Shown piece after piece: positions 43,346-61,779 of a stretch of 64,000 nt of DNA. The DNA lies in the NCBI GenBank assembly GCA_021234155.1, contig JAJEKV010000044.1, positions 10,450,777 through 10,514,776 on the forward strand. The letters are read 5' to 3'. Position 1 is the stretch's first letter. Each line of letters begins with the position of its first letter. This DNA is from Isoetes taiwanensis. Its lineage: Eukaryota; Streptophyta; Lycopodiopsida; Isoetales; Isoetaceae. The position numbers and the translations under genes are program-made. Below the pieces are notes generated by a model, which saw only the letters and a list, made by a program, of their open reading frames with translations, ran no database searches and had not been told where the DNA came from.

Positions 43346-44465
43346 TTTTTTTAAGGGAACGGAACTTGTTTATATTATATAATAAGAAAAGTACAGTTTT
43401 CATGCTAATAGAGGATTACTACAATCTCAACATCGTCATACCCTATTTGCAGAAAATTATTAATTGCTCTAGAAGCAAATAGATATGAAGCCCACAATTG
43501 CTCTGATAGCTGATACTCTTGAACTGCATATATTTCTCTATCCAGTCGTAACCAGAAATCTGCATGATGATCCAAAGTAGCCCAAAAGCTAGAAAAGATA
43601 CCTGTCAAAGAATGACCACAAACTTGAGAAGCCCAGAGTTTGTTGATGCATTGAAGCAGCCTTGCTTAGCAGTACAAGGCCCCTAGCTCTACACTGATAA
43701 GGAAACTTAAAAACATAAAGCCCATTCATCTATGAGCTCATCCCTAAGTAGACTTAACAAAGATAACATCCATCAATGCTACATTGTTGGGAATGCCTCT
43801 AATTCTGCAACAAATTCTGCACAAAATTCTCAAGTTGCAATTCTAACAAGGAGTCTTTCGGAATATGAAGCCCATAGGAGCTCATCCCTAGGTAGACTTA
43901 ACAAAAATAATCTCCATCATCAGTACCGCATATTGAGAAATTCATTTCTCGCTTGAGATTGCAAGTCCTATAACTTCCCTAACAAAGAATCTTTCTGATC
44001 ATCAATTCTGGAGACTGGATCTTTCTGCTAGCAAGAAAAAGTGGAAAGAAGGGCCATATATAATTTTCTTTCCAAAGGAACAGATTTACAAATCTGCTGC
44101 TGAAAAATGAATGCAAAATTTCTTCTTTACCTATTCTTGCCACCTTCATTCTTCGCCTTATAGGTCGGCATCCAAATGGATCTACCATTTCGGCATGTTT
44201 ATTTAAGACATAGTGCAAAGCATCAAAGAACAAAACCTCGTTAGAGGATTACCTGCTATTAAAATGCCGCCGAAAAGCAAAGCTTTGGCAGGCCTTTCCT
44301 TCTGCTGCTTCTGGTAAGCAAAAATTCAGACCTACTAGCCCCAAAAAACACGATTTGCCTTTTCAATTCCTCCGCTGTGCTAGTTGGTGAAGAGGAGTGC
44401 AGCCGCTGTCCTACCCAACCAAGAACAGCGCCACCATGCGCCAAGATCCTCAACCCCAAGTTCCC
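43346..44465 (-). mobile_element. About 1.1-kb insertion that interrupts dispersed repeat copy 2
   Basis: The left border begins TTTGTTTTTTTAAGGGAACGG, which on the minus strand is a LINE/SINE-like 3' end (...CCCTTAAAAAAACAAA), similar in form to the LINE ends at 57186 and 53272. Inside, a direct repeat of about 55 bp (GAAGCCCAT...AGCTCATCCCTA-GTAGACTTAACAAA-ATAA) occurs near 43718-43770 and 43866-43915. Open frames here (43405-43608, 44259-44477, minus) match no family I know. Confidence 0.4.
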
Positions 44466-44700
44466 ATATAAGATCAAGTTATTGTTCTTAAAATTTAGTT
44501 ACTAATTTTATCGTCATACCACATTGACACCATCCCTTAGAATATATGAATAGAAGACTTAAAGCTCGTCATATCATATTGACACCATCCCTTAGGATAT
44601 ACGAATAGAAGACTTAAAACTTGTCATATCACATTGGTAGCATCTCTTAGGACATATGAATTGAAGATAAAAAGCTCTCCCTATATGAATTGAGTGAAAA
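44466..44700 (-). repeat. Dispersed repeat, copy 2, left part
   Basis: Reverse-complement match to about 28270-28470. It carries the same three tandem-like units of about 58 bp (CATATCACATTG-CACCATCCCTTAGGATATA-GAATAGAAGACTTAAAACTTGT). Confidence 0.6.
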
Positions 44701-45349
44701 AAATCCAACAATGACCTTAGCCATATAACTAGGCCCAAAACATATAACTAGGCCCACGACCCACAAAGTTCCCGAACCCAAAACTGCATTCAAACTCCGT
44801 CCAGGTCAGAATTGAGTAGACCAAAGCTTCACCTTGGCCCACAACTCCTCAAATATCGACTCCCAACCCCCACCCCAACAGGAAGGGGTAAAAGTGAAAA
44901 CTACAACCGCAACCACCTCGGAACCGCTAAAAATCGGCTACCACCTCAGTGTCAAGAAAGAGGATCTCACCGAATTGCAAAACACAATCACACAGATGGT
45001 TAACGTGAAAAGGTTAGTAGCCTTATGGCCAAGCATGCATCATGCTCGAAAGGCAAGCAGAGCACAAGAATCTGACGAAAAAAATAGCAGAATAGAGAAA
45101 TTATAAAGAATCCTCCGAAGGATATTGCTAATGCCGAGATATAGAGAAAATATATAAATACAATAGGCTTGACCGTGGGGGTCTTCCCCTCAGTGCCCTC
45201 TGGACGCCACAAAGCTACACCAGAAAGAGAAAATAGGCACATCCAATAGAAGAACCCTTTGGAGCCTACCCAGGGTTTACAAATGCTATGCGGAGAGGAG
45301 GGAGGGAGGGAGGGAAGGAAGGAGGGAGGGAGGGAGAGAGGGGAGGGAG
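44701..45349. other. Anonymous sequence ending in a GGGA-rich microsatellite
   Basis: A plus-strand open frame of 90 codons at 44834-45106 is not recognised. From about 45085 to 45150 the sequence resembles that after the GA tract at 52888-52970. A purine microsatellite (GGGA/GGAAGGA units) fills about 45292-45349 and abuts the 3' end of the LINE fragment at 45350. Confidence 0.4.
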
Positions 45350-46303
45350 ATGAAATGAAATTGTATTTATTATGTCTTTGAGACCGCCAGGTCTATAGGA
45401 CATCACGTAAGTACATCAACTATACAACCATTCATCTAATGCATCCTCAGATGGAAATGCGTTAGTCCCTCCCTCATCTATCTCGCTCAATTCAGCTATA
45501 TTTAAGCCTTACGCTTGTTCTCTCTAAAGTCCAACATTTCAGTTATATACCGCCCATAATTGCAAGAGGTCAAAAACTCTGTAGCGTGACAAGCATGAAC
45601 ACGGTGTTTTTCTCATATGCTTGTATACACAGCTGGCAATGCAAAGAGAACATGAGACTCGTCCTCAAGATCAGAATTTCCACAAAGCTGGCAAAGGCGT
45701 AACTCATGTGGGATATTATTCCCACCGCCAACCTCCACCCCTAGTTTGTGTGAGCTCACCTAATCCTACAAATAGCATGTATATACGTGCTTAGTACTTA
45801 TGTGTTCCTCCAAATACTTGCCCGCTGGTAAAGTAGGATTGATCTAGTTTTCAGAAAACTCTTTCTTTATCCCGCCATCCCCTCCAATTTGCATCGAAAA
45901 AGCTACCCGATACCCACTTCTTAATGTCATCCTTGTTTAACCGCTTAAGTCCCGTGATGTGCATCCCCCATTTTGCCATCCATATTTCCACATATGCAAA
46001 CCATCCTTTTTCAACGTGTTTCCCTCCGGCAAACCATATTTGGCGTGGAATACAAAACTACAAACATACTTGGAATACAAAATCTTACAAACATACTCAA
46101 CTAGTGTTTGTCATATGCATGGCCCGGAACCTTGATCCCAAGTGTTAAAAATCCGGACTCATCTTTCATCTTTTCCATATCAGGGTTAGTTCCCGCCCCC
46201 TAAACAATACCATCCAAAGACAATAGATCTCACTAGTGTGCTATATAGCATTTTTTCATGCTGTAAATTCCTTTTCTACCTTTTTCCATGTATCAGAAGC
46301 ATA

Positions 46304-46306
<3 letters not shown>
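45350..46306 (-). mobile_element. GA-associated LINE family, copy 1 (5'-truncated, old)
   Basis: The minus-strand 3' end is ...AATTTCATTTCAT, abutting a GGGA-rich microsatellite. Its 5' side abuts (GA)n at 46307. Broken frames read LYSTLVRSIVFGW near the 5' side, equivalent to the MLYKVLVQSVVLYG of the full-length copy. Farther on comes LCQLCGNSDLEDESH, equivalent to the C-x2-C zinc motif near the C-terminus of that copy. It is clearly diverged from copies 2-6. Confidence 0.7.
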
Positions 46307-46345
<39 letters not shown>

Positions 46346-46367
46346 CAGAGAGAGAGATAGAGAGAGC

Positions 46368-46441
<74 letters not shown>
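46307..46441. repeat. (GA)n microsatellite tract 1
   Basis: GA dinucleotides with a few interruptions near 46341-46370, between LINE copies 1 and 2. Confidence 0.95.
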
Positions 46442-46445
<4 letters not shown>

Positions 46446-46731
46446 GAAATGAAATGAAATGATTATTTTTAGACCATCCTAGAAGACCATATCAATAGAA
46501 GACATATCAACAATTACAAAGCTCCAATCAATACTATTTTCCTCATCTCCCTCCTCCATATATATATCTAATAAATGTTTATAGCTTTTATAGACATTTC
46601 TCTCATCTTCATGACATCAATCAAATAATTACATACATTATCAATTGGTAACTTAAAGAAACTATGTAACGAAAATCCCTTGTGGTATTTCAAATCTTAA
46701 GCCTTTAAATTAGAGAACATAGAGAGAGAGA
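46442..46731 (-). mobile_element. GA-associated LINE family, copy 2 (3' fragment)
   Basis: 3' tail with ATTTCATTTC repeats. The body is nearly the same as copies 3-5, but its 5' part is scrambled, with short GA runs inserted near 46720 and 46732-46746. Confidence 0.75.
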
Positions 46732-46745
46732 GGACATCTCAATAT

Positions 46746-48214
<1,469 letters not shown>

Positions 48215-48296
48215 TTAAGAGAAATGAAATGAAATGTTTTTTTTTATTTATTACATCTTACTAAGACCATCATGTCTATCGACGCTCAGTTATCTT

Positions 48297-51200
48297 CTAC
48301 ATCAAACCAATCATCCGATGAGCCTCCCAAAATCGAGGTATCATCCATCCAGCTCTAACTCCCTCTATCTCATGTTCATCATTCCGCAAAAGCACCTCTA
48401 GACTAGAAATACATGCTTTTCTAACCTTTAGTACATCTATAATGAAATTCCCAACACTAGTGGGAGGCAAACAAAACAAGTCTTCTAATGTGCGTGGATT
48501 CCATATCTCTCGTCGCGAATACCTCATATGGGCACAAAGATCAAAGCATGTACTTCATCTTCAATCTCATCTTGACCGCAAACTTTGCACAGACCTACGT
48601 CTCTAGGGATACGGTGCCATCGGCCCCTCTTCAATACTCGGTGGTGGGAGCTCAAACGCATCGCGGATATCTCTTTACGCTTAATCACCGACATATCACT
48701 TTTCAAATAACTTGCTTCCGTGAACTTTTGGATTCATGTTAGTACGATATGCCCTGCATTTTGGTTTTTGGATTCTCCCCCCATATCGCATATATGCCTC
48801 TAATCACCCATTCTCGAATGTCCGTAGTTGGACAATCATCTATGTTCGCCTTCCATTTTGCAACCAAAGACTTAACTTTTTATACCACCCATTTGTATCA
48901 CTTTCCATCATAGCTAGATAGGGCAATCGAGTATCATCCATTCCCTTTACTTTAATCACATACATCAGTGTCTGAATGAGAGCCTCTCCTTCCAGGGGGA
49001 TCATACCACTCTCCGCTAACATCATTTCATATGGGGTTTGAGTTTTCACTCCTAACTCCGTGCATAGAAATCGCTTTTGGATTTTTTCCACCTGTGTCCA
49101 TAAGCACGATGGCAATCCTGGTCCCCATACTTCGCATCCATAAAGGACTACTGACTGCACTAAAACTTTATATAACATCCTCTTAAGGCCTAGATTCATA
49201 ACATGTGCCTTCCCGCAACTCCTTTGCATGGCATAGAGAGATTTAAGACCACCATTTGTTCTCTGTTCAATGCATCTATTCCATCTGAAATTCTTTTCCA
49301 ACACCAGCCCCAAATACTTATATGTGTCAACGGATTCTAGCTTTTCCCCTTTATAGTAAAAATCACAGTTCTTCCTGGACCCTACCGTCATTGTCTTAGA
49401 CTTCATCAAGTTCACTCGCATTCCCATTACATCTGAGAAATCAGCCAAGGTATCAAGGTGTTTTGGAGCCCGCTTGTCTAGACATGAGCACCACATCATC
49501 TCGCAGATAAAGCAAAAGAGTAAGGACACAACCCCGCAATAGGAGTGCCACATCCACCACGCCTATAATCCATTCTTCCAAACCATCTATGAACAGTCCG
49601 AACAATGTGGGGAGACAAAGGGCAGCCCCCGCTTAACCCCAACATTACTGACTACCACGTCACCACATATAGTTCTAAAAGGCAAAGATAGCTCTACTAG
49701 CACCTGTTCATACAACAGCTTCGTTGCCTCTCTATATTCCTTTGGAATGTTTAATTTATTCATCCTCTCCCACAAGCATTCCCTCGGGACCATATCGAAA
49801 GCTTTGCTAAAATCAATAAATGCCAAATACAGAGGTTTTTTCTTACCTTTCACTGACTCCATTACTACCTGCATTGTCACCAAGTGATCAATAGTGGAGT
49901 GTTTGTGCCTAAAACCCGCTTGCCCCTTGGCTCTCAAGTTATGCTCCTCAGCCCACTTGTTGATCTTGGCCTCTAACACTGATGCAAAGAGTTTAGAGAA
50001 AATGCTGGAAATTAGAATGGTCCTGTAATTATTAATATCGGATTTATCACCTCCCTTGAAGATAGGTACTACCCGATTAATCTGCCAATTTTTTGGAAAC
50101 CCTTCAGTTATTACCATGTTAAACATCCGCGTAACATGTCCCACTAACTCCCCCCCTGCCCATTTCAACATCTCTGCCACCAACCCTCCTGCATCCGCTG
50201 CTTTACCATTAGCCAATCTATTGATCCCTGTGGCAACATCGTCTTCTGTGATAAAAGGATCGCTTATGTGTCCTGTTGCTACCACCGCGTCAATGCCTTC
50301 CAAGTGATATAACCTTTTAACATACTGGAATAACTCAAATGCATCTATGTCTGGGGCTGCTGCAGATTTCCTTTTCATTTTATTCCAGAAGGTTTTTGGT
50401 TCACGGATTAGATCCTCTATATGTTTAGTCTGCCTTTCCCTCAAAAATATCCTTTTTTTCTTTCGAACCAGAGCCACATACTCTTTCTTTTTTATTTTTC
50501 TGACATTGCTTTCTGCCTTCAAATATTCTCTACGCTTAGATTTACACATCTCATCGCATAACCGCTATTACATGTCAGCCCCTTTCGCCTTTACGTTTGT
50601 GTGCAAAACATCGTTCCGGCAGCATCAAGGATGAGTTGCGTAATATGCCTATCTAGGTCCCTTTGATGCCGCAAATCCACCAATACGATATGCCTTCCTC
50701 ACATGCTTTTCTCGTATAAATCGCTTTCTTTCTATCTAGTCTCACATGATTTCCTCACGATTCTCTCGATCTGGGCTGATTACATTACCAATTTGTAAGT
50801 GAAATGAGATTGGAACGTGATCGGATTCAGGCTGGTACTCCCATACTTTAAGATGTGTTGTATACTGGGCAATTCCTTCACCTCCAATAACATAGTCAAC
50901 CACACTTTTTCCTCTGCATGTACATTTCTCTGATCCTGGGAATCGGTTCAGCCCATTAAATATTCTCATATCCAATCCACTGCACATTTCTAGCAACATT
51001 CTACCCATATGAGTCACATAAGCCTTATCATCTGATTTTCTATCCCAGCCTACCGTCCGCAGTTCATCATCATCCATATCTTGCATCCATATGAGATCTC
51101 CATCCTGGTTAAGGATCGAGGCTTGCTTACTAGCAGTTCTCCCATTAAAGTCCCCCATGAGTATTACATCACCTTTGTCTGCAAGTTTGACAATGTCTTG

Positions 51201-51600
51201 TTCTAACTGAAAGAAAGGATCACATTCCGGTCAACGCCCCCGTATCATATGCCTTCTTGTGTATAGGAGGATAATAACATCCTGCTAGATATATCCTCTT
51301 ATGCCCCATTATTTCCACCCAAATATGCTGCTTACTGTTACTAACATCTGCTTCCTTTACTAGATGGGCAAAACTCTCTCGAACAAAACATGCAATGCCT
51401 CAGATTACCCACGTGAACTTGTTCCTATCTCATTCCATACAGATGTGACTTTTGAAAACCGTGTATATCCGGCAATGAAAACTGTTCATGCTCCCATGTT
51501 TCCATAAATACAATCAAATCTAAAGATTCGAGAACTTCAAACATGCTACTTACTTTGGAATCCGTAAGCATATTGATGTTCCACATACCGATCCTGATGG
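48297..51600 (-). pseudogene. ORF2: LINE ORF2: APE endonuclease, reverse transcriptase, zinc motif
   Basis: Endonuclease N-terminus near 51600-51440 (IRIGMWNINMLTDSKV, DLIVFMETWE); C-terminal part at 51158-50742 with MGDFNGRT and the catalytic ESDHVPIS. Reverse transcriptase at 50549-49587: INRVVPIFKGGDKSDINNYR, AGFRHKHST, and motif A in LAFIDFSKAFDMVPRE. After a frame change, motif C appears as YLRDDVV instead of YADD, so catalysis is lost. The C-terminal region at 49553-48840 (DTYKYLGLVLEKNFRW, LYGCEVWGPG) and a CKVCGQDEIEDEVHA zinc motif near 48590 follow. The frame ends at 48297. Endonuclease and RT would nick the target and copy RNA in place. Confidence 0.8.
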
Positions 51601-51610
51601 TCTCGTTTTC

Positions 51611-52693
51611 CTAGTTATCAATGACCACCTTCCCTCGCTTCCATGCTACCTTTTTATTTTGGCTTCTTGCTTCTTTAAATTTCCTGATTTCTTCTTTGTG
51701 GAGAGCAAGCTGCTCCTTTGTTAAATCCTCATTGATCCAAACGTTCTCACCTTTTAGAACAGCCCTGTTTTTAAGCACACACCATCTGTGATCCTTATCT
51801 TGAAACCTTACTATGATGTGCCTGGTCCAATCTGCCTGTTTCCCTACCCGAAATGCATCTATTATACCAGCCTCATCAATCTGCATCTTCTCCTTGAAAA
51901 AGTTTTCTACTACAGTCTTTGTTTTTTCGTTATGAGTTTCTGGTAAGCCCACTAACCTCAAATTGAGCCTTTCGACTCTTCCTTTCTGCTCTTCCATAAA
52001 AGCTTGCAAGTTTTCGCGGATAGATCGAGATGGTCGCGTCCCTCCTCTTTTGGTGTTTCCACATCCTCCTCCTCCTCGATTCATCTTGTTCAAGCTGCTC
52101 CAGTTCTTTCTTCACTTCGTTTTAAAGAGTGCAATATCATTCGGATTTCCGCCCAGAACCTTATCTATTTTCGATTTAATATCCCTTGCAATTGTTGATT
52201 TCATCTCTAGAATCAAATCCTTATCGCCACCGCCGGGGACTTCATGAATGGATTGGGTAATGACATTTCTGATATTCTGCATGATCTCTTGCTGCAACAG
52301 ACCTCCAGCCAGATTTGCATCTACACATTGAAAAACGGATTTGGAAATGAAGCCTTGCATTTTCGCTGCCTCTGGTTCCTCTTGCAGTCCAGTTTCTCCA
52401 TTTTCGGCAGAGCTAGCAGCATCTGAATCAGATGATTCGTCACTTTCTGTTGTCTCTGCTTTCTTCACCTGTGTGCTCCCGGCAACGACCCCGACCCCTT
52501 TTACATTTTTATTGTTTTTGTTGGGGACAACAGTAGCTGCTGCGATTTCTTCTGTCACAACATCCTTGCTTTTTGTCCTAATATCGGATTTGGTCATGCC
52601 CGACGGATTTTCCAGGGACCCATCAGATTTCCCTCCAGTTCTAGCATCGATTTTGGACGAGCCCTTCTTGGGCGCTTTTCCTTGCTGCGCCAT
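51611..52693 (-). pseudogene. ORF1: LINE ORF1 protein (RRM-type nucleic-acid-binding)
   Basis: The first frame (52693-52112) gives 193 residues: a basic N-terminus, an acidic Ser/Asp/Glu stretch, then helical sequence. After one frame change it continues (about 52090-51611) with an L1-ORF1-like RRM/Transposase_22 region: LNLRLVGLPETHNEKTK, VVENFFKEKMQI, HIIVRFQDKDHRW, LKGENVWINEDLTKEQLAL. Such proteins coat the LINE RNA and accompany it to the target. The Met at 52693 lies only about 5 bp inside the GA tract border, so the element has almost no 5' UTR. Confidence 0.75.
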
Positions 52694-52697
52694 ACCC

Positions 52698-57185
<4,488 letters not shown>

Positions 57186-58360
57186 TTTTTTTTTTAAGGA
57201 CTTGAGCAGAGAAAGTTACAAAGTACAATGGGGACTAAAAACTCAGTGGAGAGAATGTCCACCAGAGCAAAACCACCCCACTCAAATACAACATCTAAAC
57301 AATATGAAGAGCAAGCAAAAACTCATAAGTAAGTATGAGTCTGAAGATAGTGCTCCCAAGTACGGCTCTTCACCTCATTAGCAATTGATGAGCACCTGAA
57401 TGCTTTGACAACTCGTTGTTGGGCATGAAGAAGGATCTGTGCATCTGAACAAGCAAGACCTTTGAATATGAGAAGATTCCTTCTTTTCCAAATGGACCAA
57501 ATGATCTATGCAGAAGCCAAATGAAATGCCCTTTTTGCCAAATTATCCCAACTACTTGGATAGACTGCTAATAACATCTGCTGGCTATTCAAATTGCAAA
57601 GAAAGAGGCCTTGAAGCCACAATCAAGCATGTCTGACATGTCTACACAGGAAGAAGCAATGCTCAATTGTCTCGTCCCTCTGTGCACATAAGGGACAAAG
57701 TGCAAATACCTCTGGACGAAATTTGTGCACCAAAATATTAACGCGCAGACAACGATGAATGACTTGCCACCATAAAACAGATACTTTGGGATGGAGTAGT
57801 TTATCCCATACCCATTTCCATACTGCTTTCTGTCGATCCCTAGGAATGACCAAAGGCCACTTGGACGAAGGAGGCAAGACGTCCGCAGCAAGCAAGACCT
57901 CGTACAGGGAATTCATCAACTTATCTACTTTGACACGCTCATGAACTACCCAAGGCTGGGGGTCATCCACTTGTTCTACTGGAGGAAGAATTGAAGACAC
58001 CTTCTGCCAAATAGCCCGATCCCACCTTAAAAGGAGGAACTTAGCTCTAAACTCTTCCCATGTCAGCAACTGCCTTTGATTATTATACCAATCAGATATC
58101 ATATACACACCTACTGATCTCCATCAACGCTGCATCAATGGGTGGACTAAAGATACCAGAGGACCACCGTCCAAAGGAATCCACCAATAACTTGCAGTAG
58201 TGCTAGTGTGCACAAGATGGTGAAAATGAAACAGAGATTGCACAGTCTCCCATGCAACTAGCAATCCTCTAAGAAATGGGGACGCATTAGGGTATGCGGT
58301 CAGTGGATAAAACAGAGCCCATCACATTTGCAAATACTGATAAACAAGACGGGAACCTGG
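57186..58360 (-). mobile_element. 5'-truncated L1-type LINE (zf-RVT end)
   Basis: On the minus strand the frame reads PLTAYPNASPFLRGLL and GGPLVSLVHPLMQR, then LLTWEEFRAKFLLLRWDRAIWQKV, LLHPKVSVLWWQVIHRCLRVN and the zinc-binding motif CPLCAQRDETIEHCFFLC. The 3' end is an AT-rich tail ending in poly(A) (poly(T) at 57186-57195 on the plus strand). It abuts the Copia fragment near 58370 and probably inserted into it. The stops seen near 58100 and 58340 make it inactive. Confidence 0.8.
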
Positions 58361-58377
58361 AGACTCGTCCACGTTAT

Positions 58378-59840
58378 TCAAAATTCTCCAATAAACTTAA
58401 CAGTAGTATTATGATCAATTCTATCAGAGAGAGGAGCAGCAACACGAACATCGAATAAATCTTGAAAAAATTTGTCATACTCGACACTAGGTGCCTCATA
58501 AAAAACAAAAGAATAAACGGCCTCTTCTATAAATTGCACACTTCTAGAAGCAAAAACCCTATTTGTAACCGGATCATAACATCTCCGTGCCTTCATATTA
58601 TCGGGATACCCAATGAAAATCACTTCGTCTGCTCGATCAGAGAGCTTCCCTTGTTTTTGCAAAACCTCTCGAGGCAAGATCACATAGGCAAGACACCCAA
58701 AAGTTCTGAAATGAGAGATATCTGGTCGGACTCCATAGATAGCTTCAAATGGAGTCTTGAGGTTCAAAGATTTTGTAGGTGTCCTATTGGACATATAGAC
58801 TGCTGTTTTGATTGCCTCTGCCCAAAACCTAGGTGACAACGGTTTGTGCTTAATCATTCTTCGTGCAAGATCCATAAGAGTGCGATTTTTACGCTCTGCC
58901 ACACCATTTTGCGGATGAGCATAAGGAACTATGAATGCCCTTATCATCAAGAAACTGTTGAAATTAATATGAGAGAAACTCTCCAGCATTATCTGTATGG
59001 ATCGACTTGATAGGTACAGCAAATTCCTTTTCAACTCGGGCATTGAAAGTTGAAACTTAGAAAATGCCTTTGACCTAAGTTTCAAGGTATGTACCCAGGT
59101 AAACCTATTGAAATCATCAATGGGCACTAAGAAGTACCTGCTGCCTGCTAATGATGCAACATGCATATAACATATGTCCGAATGGACAAGCTCCAAAGGT
59201 TCGGTAGCCCCATGTTCTGTTTGCAAAGGATAAGAAGCTTGAACTTGCTTACCAAGTCTGCAAGCAGGACAATCAAAACCAGAAAGTTTAAGTGATGGCA
59301 GTACTTCGACCATATTTAAATTGGAGGCTAAACTCAAAGTGGAAGCTGCAACATGGCCATACCTATCATGCCACAATGATTCAACGATCTTTGGAATTGC
59401 TGCCAGCAAATAAGATTCTGATATAGAATATGGAGAAGAATTGGAGTAAGTAGTAAGAATATTAAGATCATCTTTATTGAGTCGCCCCCGTGCAACTGGA
59501 TTTAATTTCTGCAAATCCACATATTGAAGAGGATTCTTTTGTGTAAAGTGAACTTGACCATCTGAGACCAAGATCGAGTATCCCATTCTTCTATCAAATT
59601 CAGAAACACTTAAAGGATTAACTAGGCCAGGCACCAAAATAACATCTTCAATATTCAATGTGAGGCATTGATCTGTTTCCTATGTGAGACTGCCTTTAGC
59701 TAGAGATTTTGTAAGATTACCATCTGCCACGTTCCTGTAGGAGTCAATATTGGCATCGGGATTGGCATTGGCGTGCATTATCATATCATTCACCAGAAAG
59801 TCACCTTTACATAATACATGACAAGATGGATCAGGTCAAA
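58378..59840 (-). pseudogene. Copia retrotransposon fragment: GAG-pre-integrase and integrase
   Basis: An open frame of 426 codons (59658-58378) on the minus strand starts within the protease/pre-integrase linker (NIEDVILVPGLVNPLSV). It continues with the GAG-pre-integrase zinc region (LWHDRYGHVAASTLS, CPACRLGKQ). The integrase core has HSDICYMHV, an altered middle part where the SDNGGEF-like motif is degraded, and QNGVAERKNRTLMDLA with the catalytic Glu. The part beyond ends in a typical Copia linker (FIGYPDNMKARRCYDP). Upstream, protease-linker residues are traceable to about 59840 with stops. RT, RNase H and LTRs are absent; the LINE at 57186-58360 marks the lost side. Confidence 0.85.
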
Positions 59841-59879
59841 ACACTCATGCCAAGAAGTCATCACCTCGCATAGTCACTT

Positions 59880-61110
59880 TGGAGAGGGGATCTCTTAAAA
59901 AGCAGCTTGATGGGTGCATTGATACATGGACATGGTGGACAGGCTTATGGTCATTTTCGTCTTGATCTTTGGAAAGATGACTCAAACTTCCATGTTGGAT
60001 CACTCTCTAGGATCCTACACTATCTTGAGTTATTGGATGAAGACAAGCATGGTGATCTATGTGGAAGTAGGACTACAGATTGCAAATTAATGCAAGCCGT
60101 AAAAGATACTCGACCACTGCCGCATAAGCTAGCACAGACACAAGAGTTGTTGCCCCTATCTTTTAGTGTTTACTTAGAAGGCTTCAACCCTCTTCTTCGA
60201 AATCTCTACTTGCAGTTGGATAATGCATCCGATCAAAATAAAAATAGTAAATGTTCTCCTATCTTTCTTACTTGACATGGCTTAAGGTATTCGATGAGAT
60301 CCAGGTTGGCTTCATGATGGTTGGGCACAGTCATGACGATATTGATGCATTGTTCGATTACATCATGACGTTAATAAGTTCATCAGATGCCCTAACTTTG
60401 CCTGAATTGCTTTACTTATTTAGCAAGTGCAATGCAAACTCTCTTGTTCCATATTTTGTGGATGAAGTTCCAGATTGAAAAGGGTTTGTCAAGGGATATA
60501 ACCCACAAGGGCCAACGTCTTACAAGCCATACTGACCCATTACTGTTCCGATTTAAAGTGGATGGGAAATGGTCGAATATGCAATATAAGATGCGGCCAA
60601 CCCATAAAGAGTGGATTCTAGAAAAAAGGTATAAGAATGTGGAAGAAGGATGAACATGGTGAGTCAATGTTACTAATAGGGGTGGCTAAAAATATCCCTC
60701 CAAGGAAGACATTGAAAGATCTCCCTAGCCTGGAGGATAGCATCAGCAAATACATAGCATTGTGGAACTCCTGCAAAAATCAAGAAGATAGTGTGTTTGC
60801 ACGACAGTACAAAGCAACTATGGATTACTGGACCGAGATTCTTTTATGTTTAGAAGATATTTCTCCAGGATGACCTCAAAATGATAATTTTTGGTTGCGT
60901 ACAAGGCAAGAACCTCTACAAGCTGCCTTTACTCCAGAGGTCGATGAAGTGGCCGTGGTTGTAAGACCTTTGCCTTCTTATTGTGGGCCAGCAGATGGCC
61001 GTCCAGTGATGCCTATGGATGAGTTCAATCCTCATGCACATGTCACGAAAAGTATGTTTGTTTTAGTCCGACCTAGGAACGATGAAACTCTAACATGGTT
61101 GGGCTAGAGT
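59880..61110 (+). pseudogene. DUF7869-like protein remnant (VGHSHDDIDALF motif)
   Basis: The plus strand reads GALIHGHGGQAYGHFRLD, then LRNLYLQLDNASDQNKN. After a frame change near 60250 it continues with TWLKVFDEIQVGFMMVGHSHDDIDALFDYI. LQxDN, NKN and VGH(T/S)H(E/D)DIDALF, in this order, are the hallmark of the DUF7869 family, which is common in mosses, ferns and some animals and has suspected transposon or RNase-H-like nuclease ancestry. After about 60480 the frame breaks repeatedly; later pieces (PLPSYCGPADGRPVMP near 60970) may be its C-terminus. It is a pseudogene. Function of the family is not established. Confidence 0.6.
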
Positions 61111-61779
61111 CTACTAATTATGGTCATATTTGTATATCATGGTGGATGCTTGTTGGTCGTGACTATATAGGTTTCGTAACTAAATGTTGGTGACCCAATC
61201 CAAAATACATTTTTGACATGTGGAGAGACATAGCAGCTAAAGTCTCTTAATCTCAATCATATTCTCAATAATCATATTATATGTAATTTCTCTTGTGATT
61301 AGTAATGCATCAGTCGATATCTTAGCATGTGCAATGCATGATACCATGTTAATGTATTTCGTAAGGTCTTGTGTGATACATATACATAACTATGTTGGAA
61401 GGTGAATGTCTGATACCGTGTCAATATGTTTTCTAAATATTCATGTAGTGTACACAATATATGTATGATACAGAGGTATTGTACACGTGTATACAACCCC
61501 TGCATAAGGTCTGCAATAAGGAAATTCTAATTTACTAAAAATTTCCCAATATAATGAAATTGTACTTCATGCTAGCAAATTCCTTTGCAGGACACTCCAG
61601 AGAATGTGTCTATACGTATTGTTGTTCATCCAAAGACACAAGGATGATGGATAGCAACTGGTATGAGCACTATTGCAGCTTGGTACCAAATGTCAGGATT
61701 TTTTTTTTTCAAAAATAAAGAAATGAGAGATTTGTTCACGAGAGTAATCATTATAAAGGTGCAGAATTTAGTAGTTTTG
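61111..61779. other. Stretch without a supported gene
   Basis: AT-rich; no recognised frame. The right end may include further 5' sequence of the LINE that follows. Confidence 0.4.
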
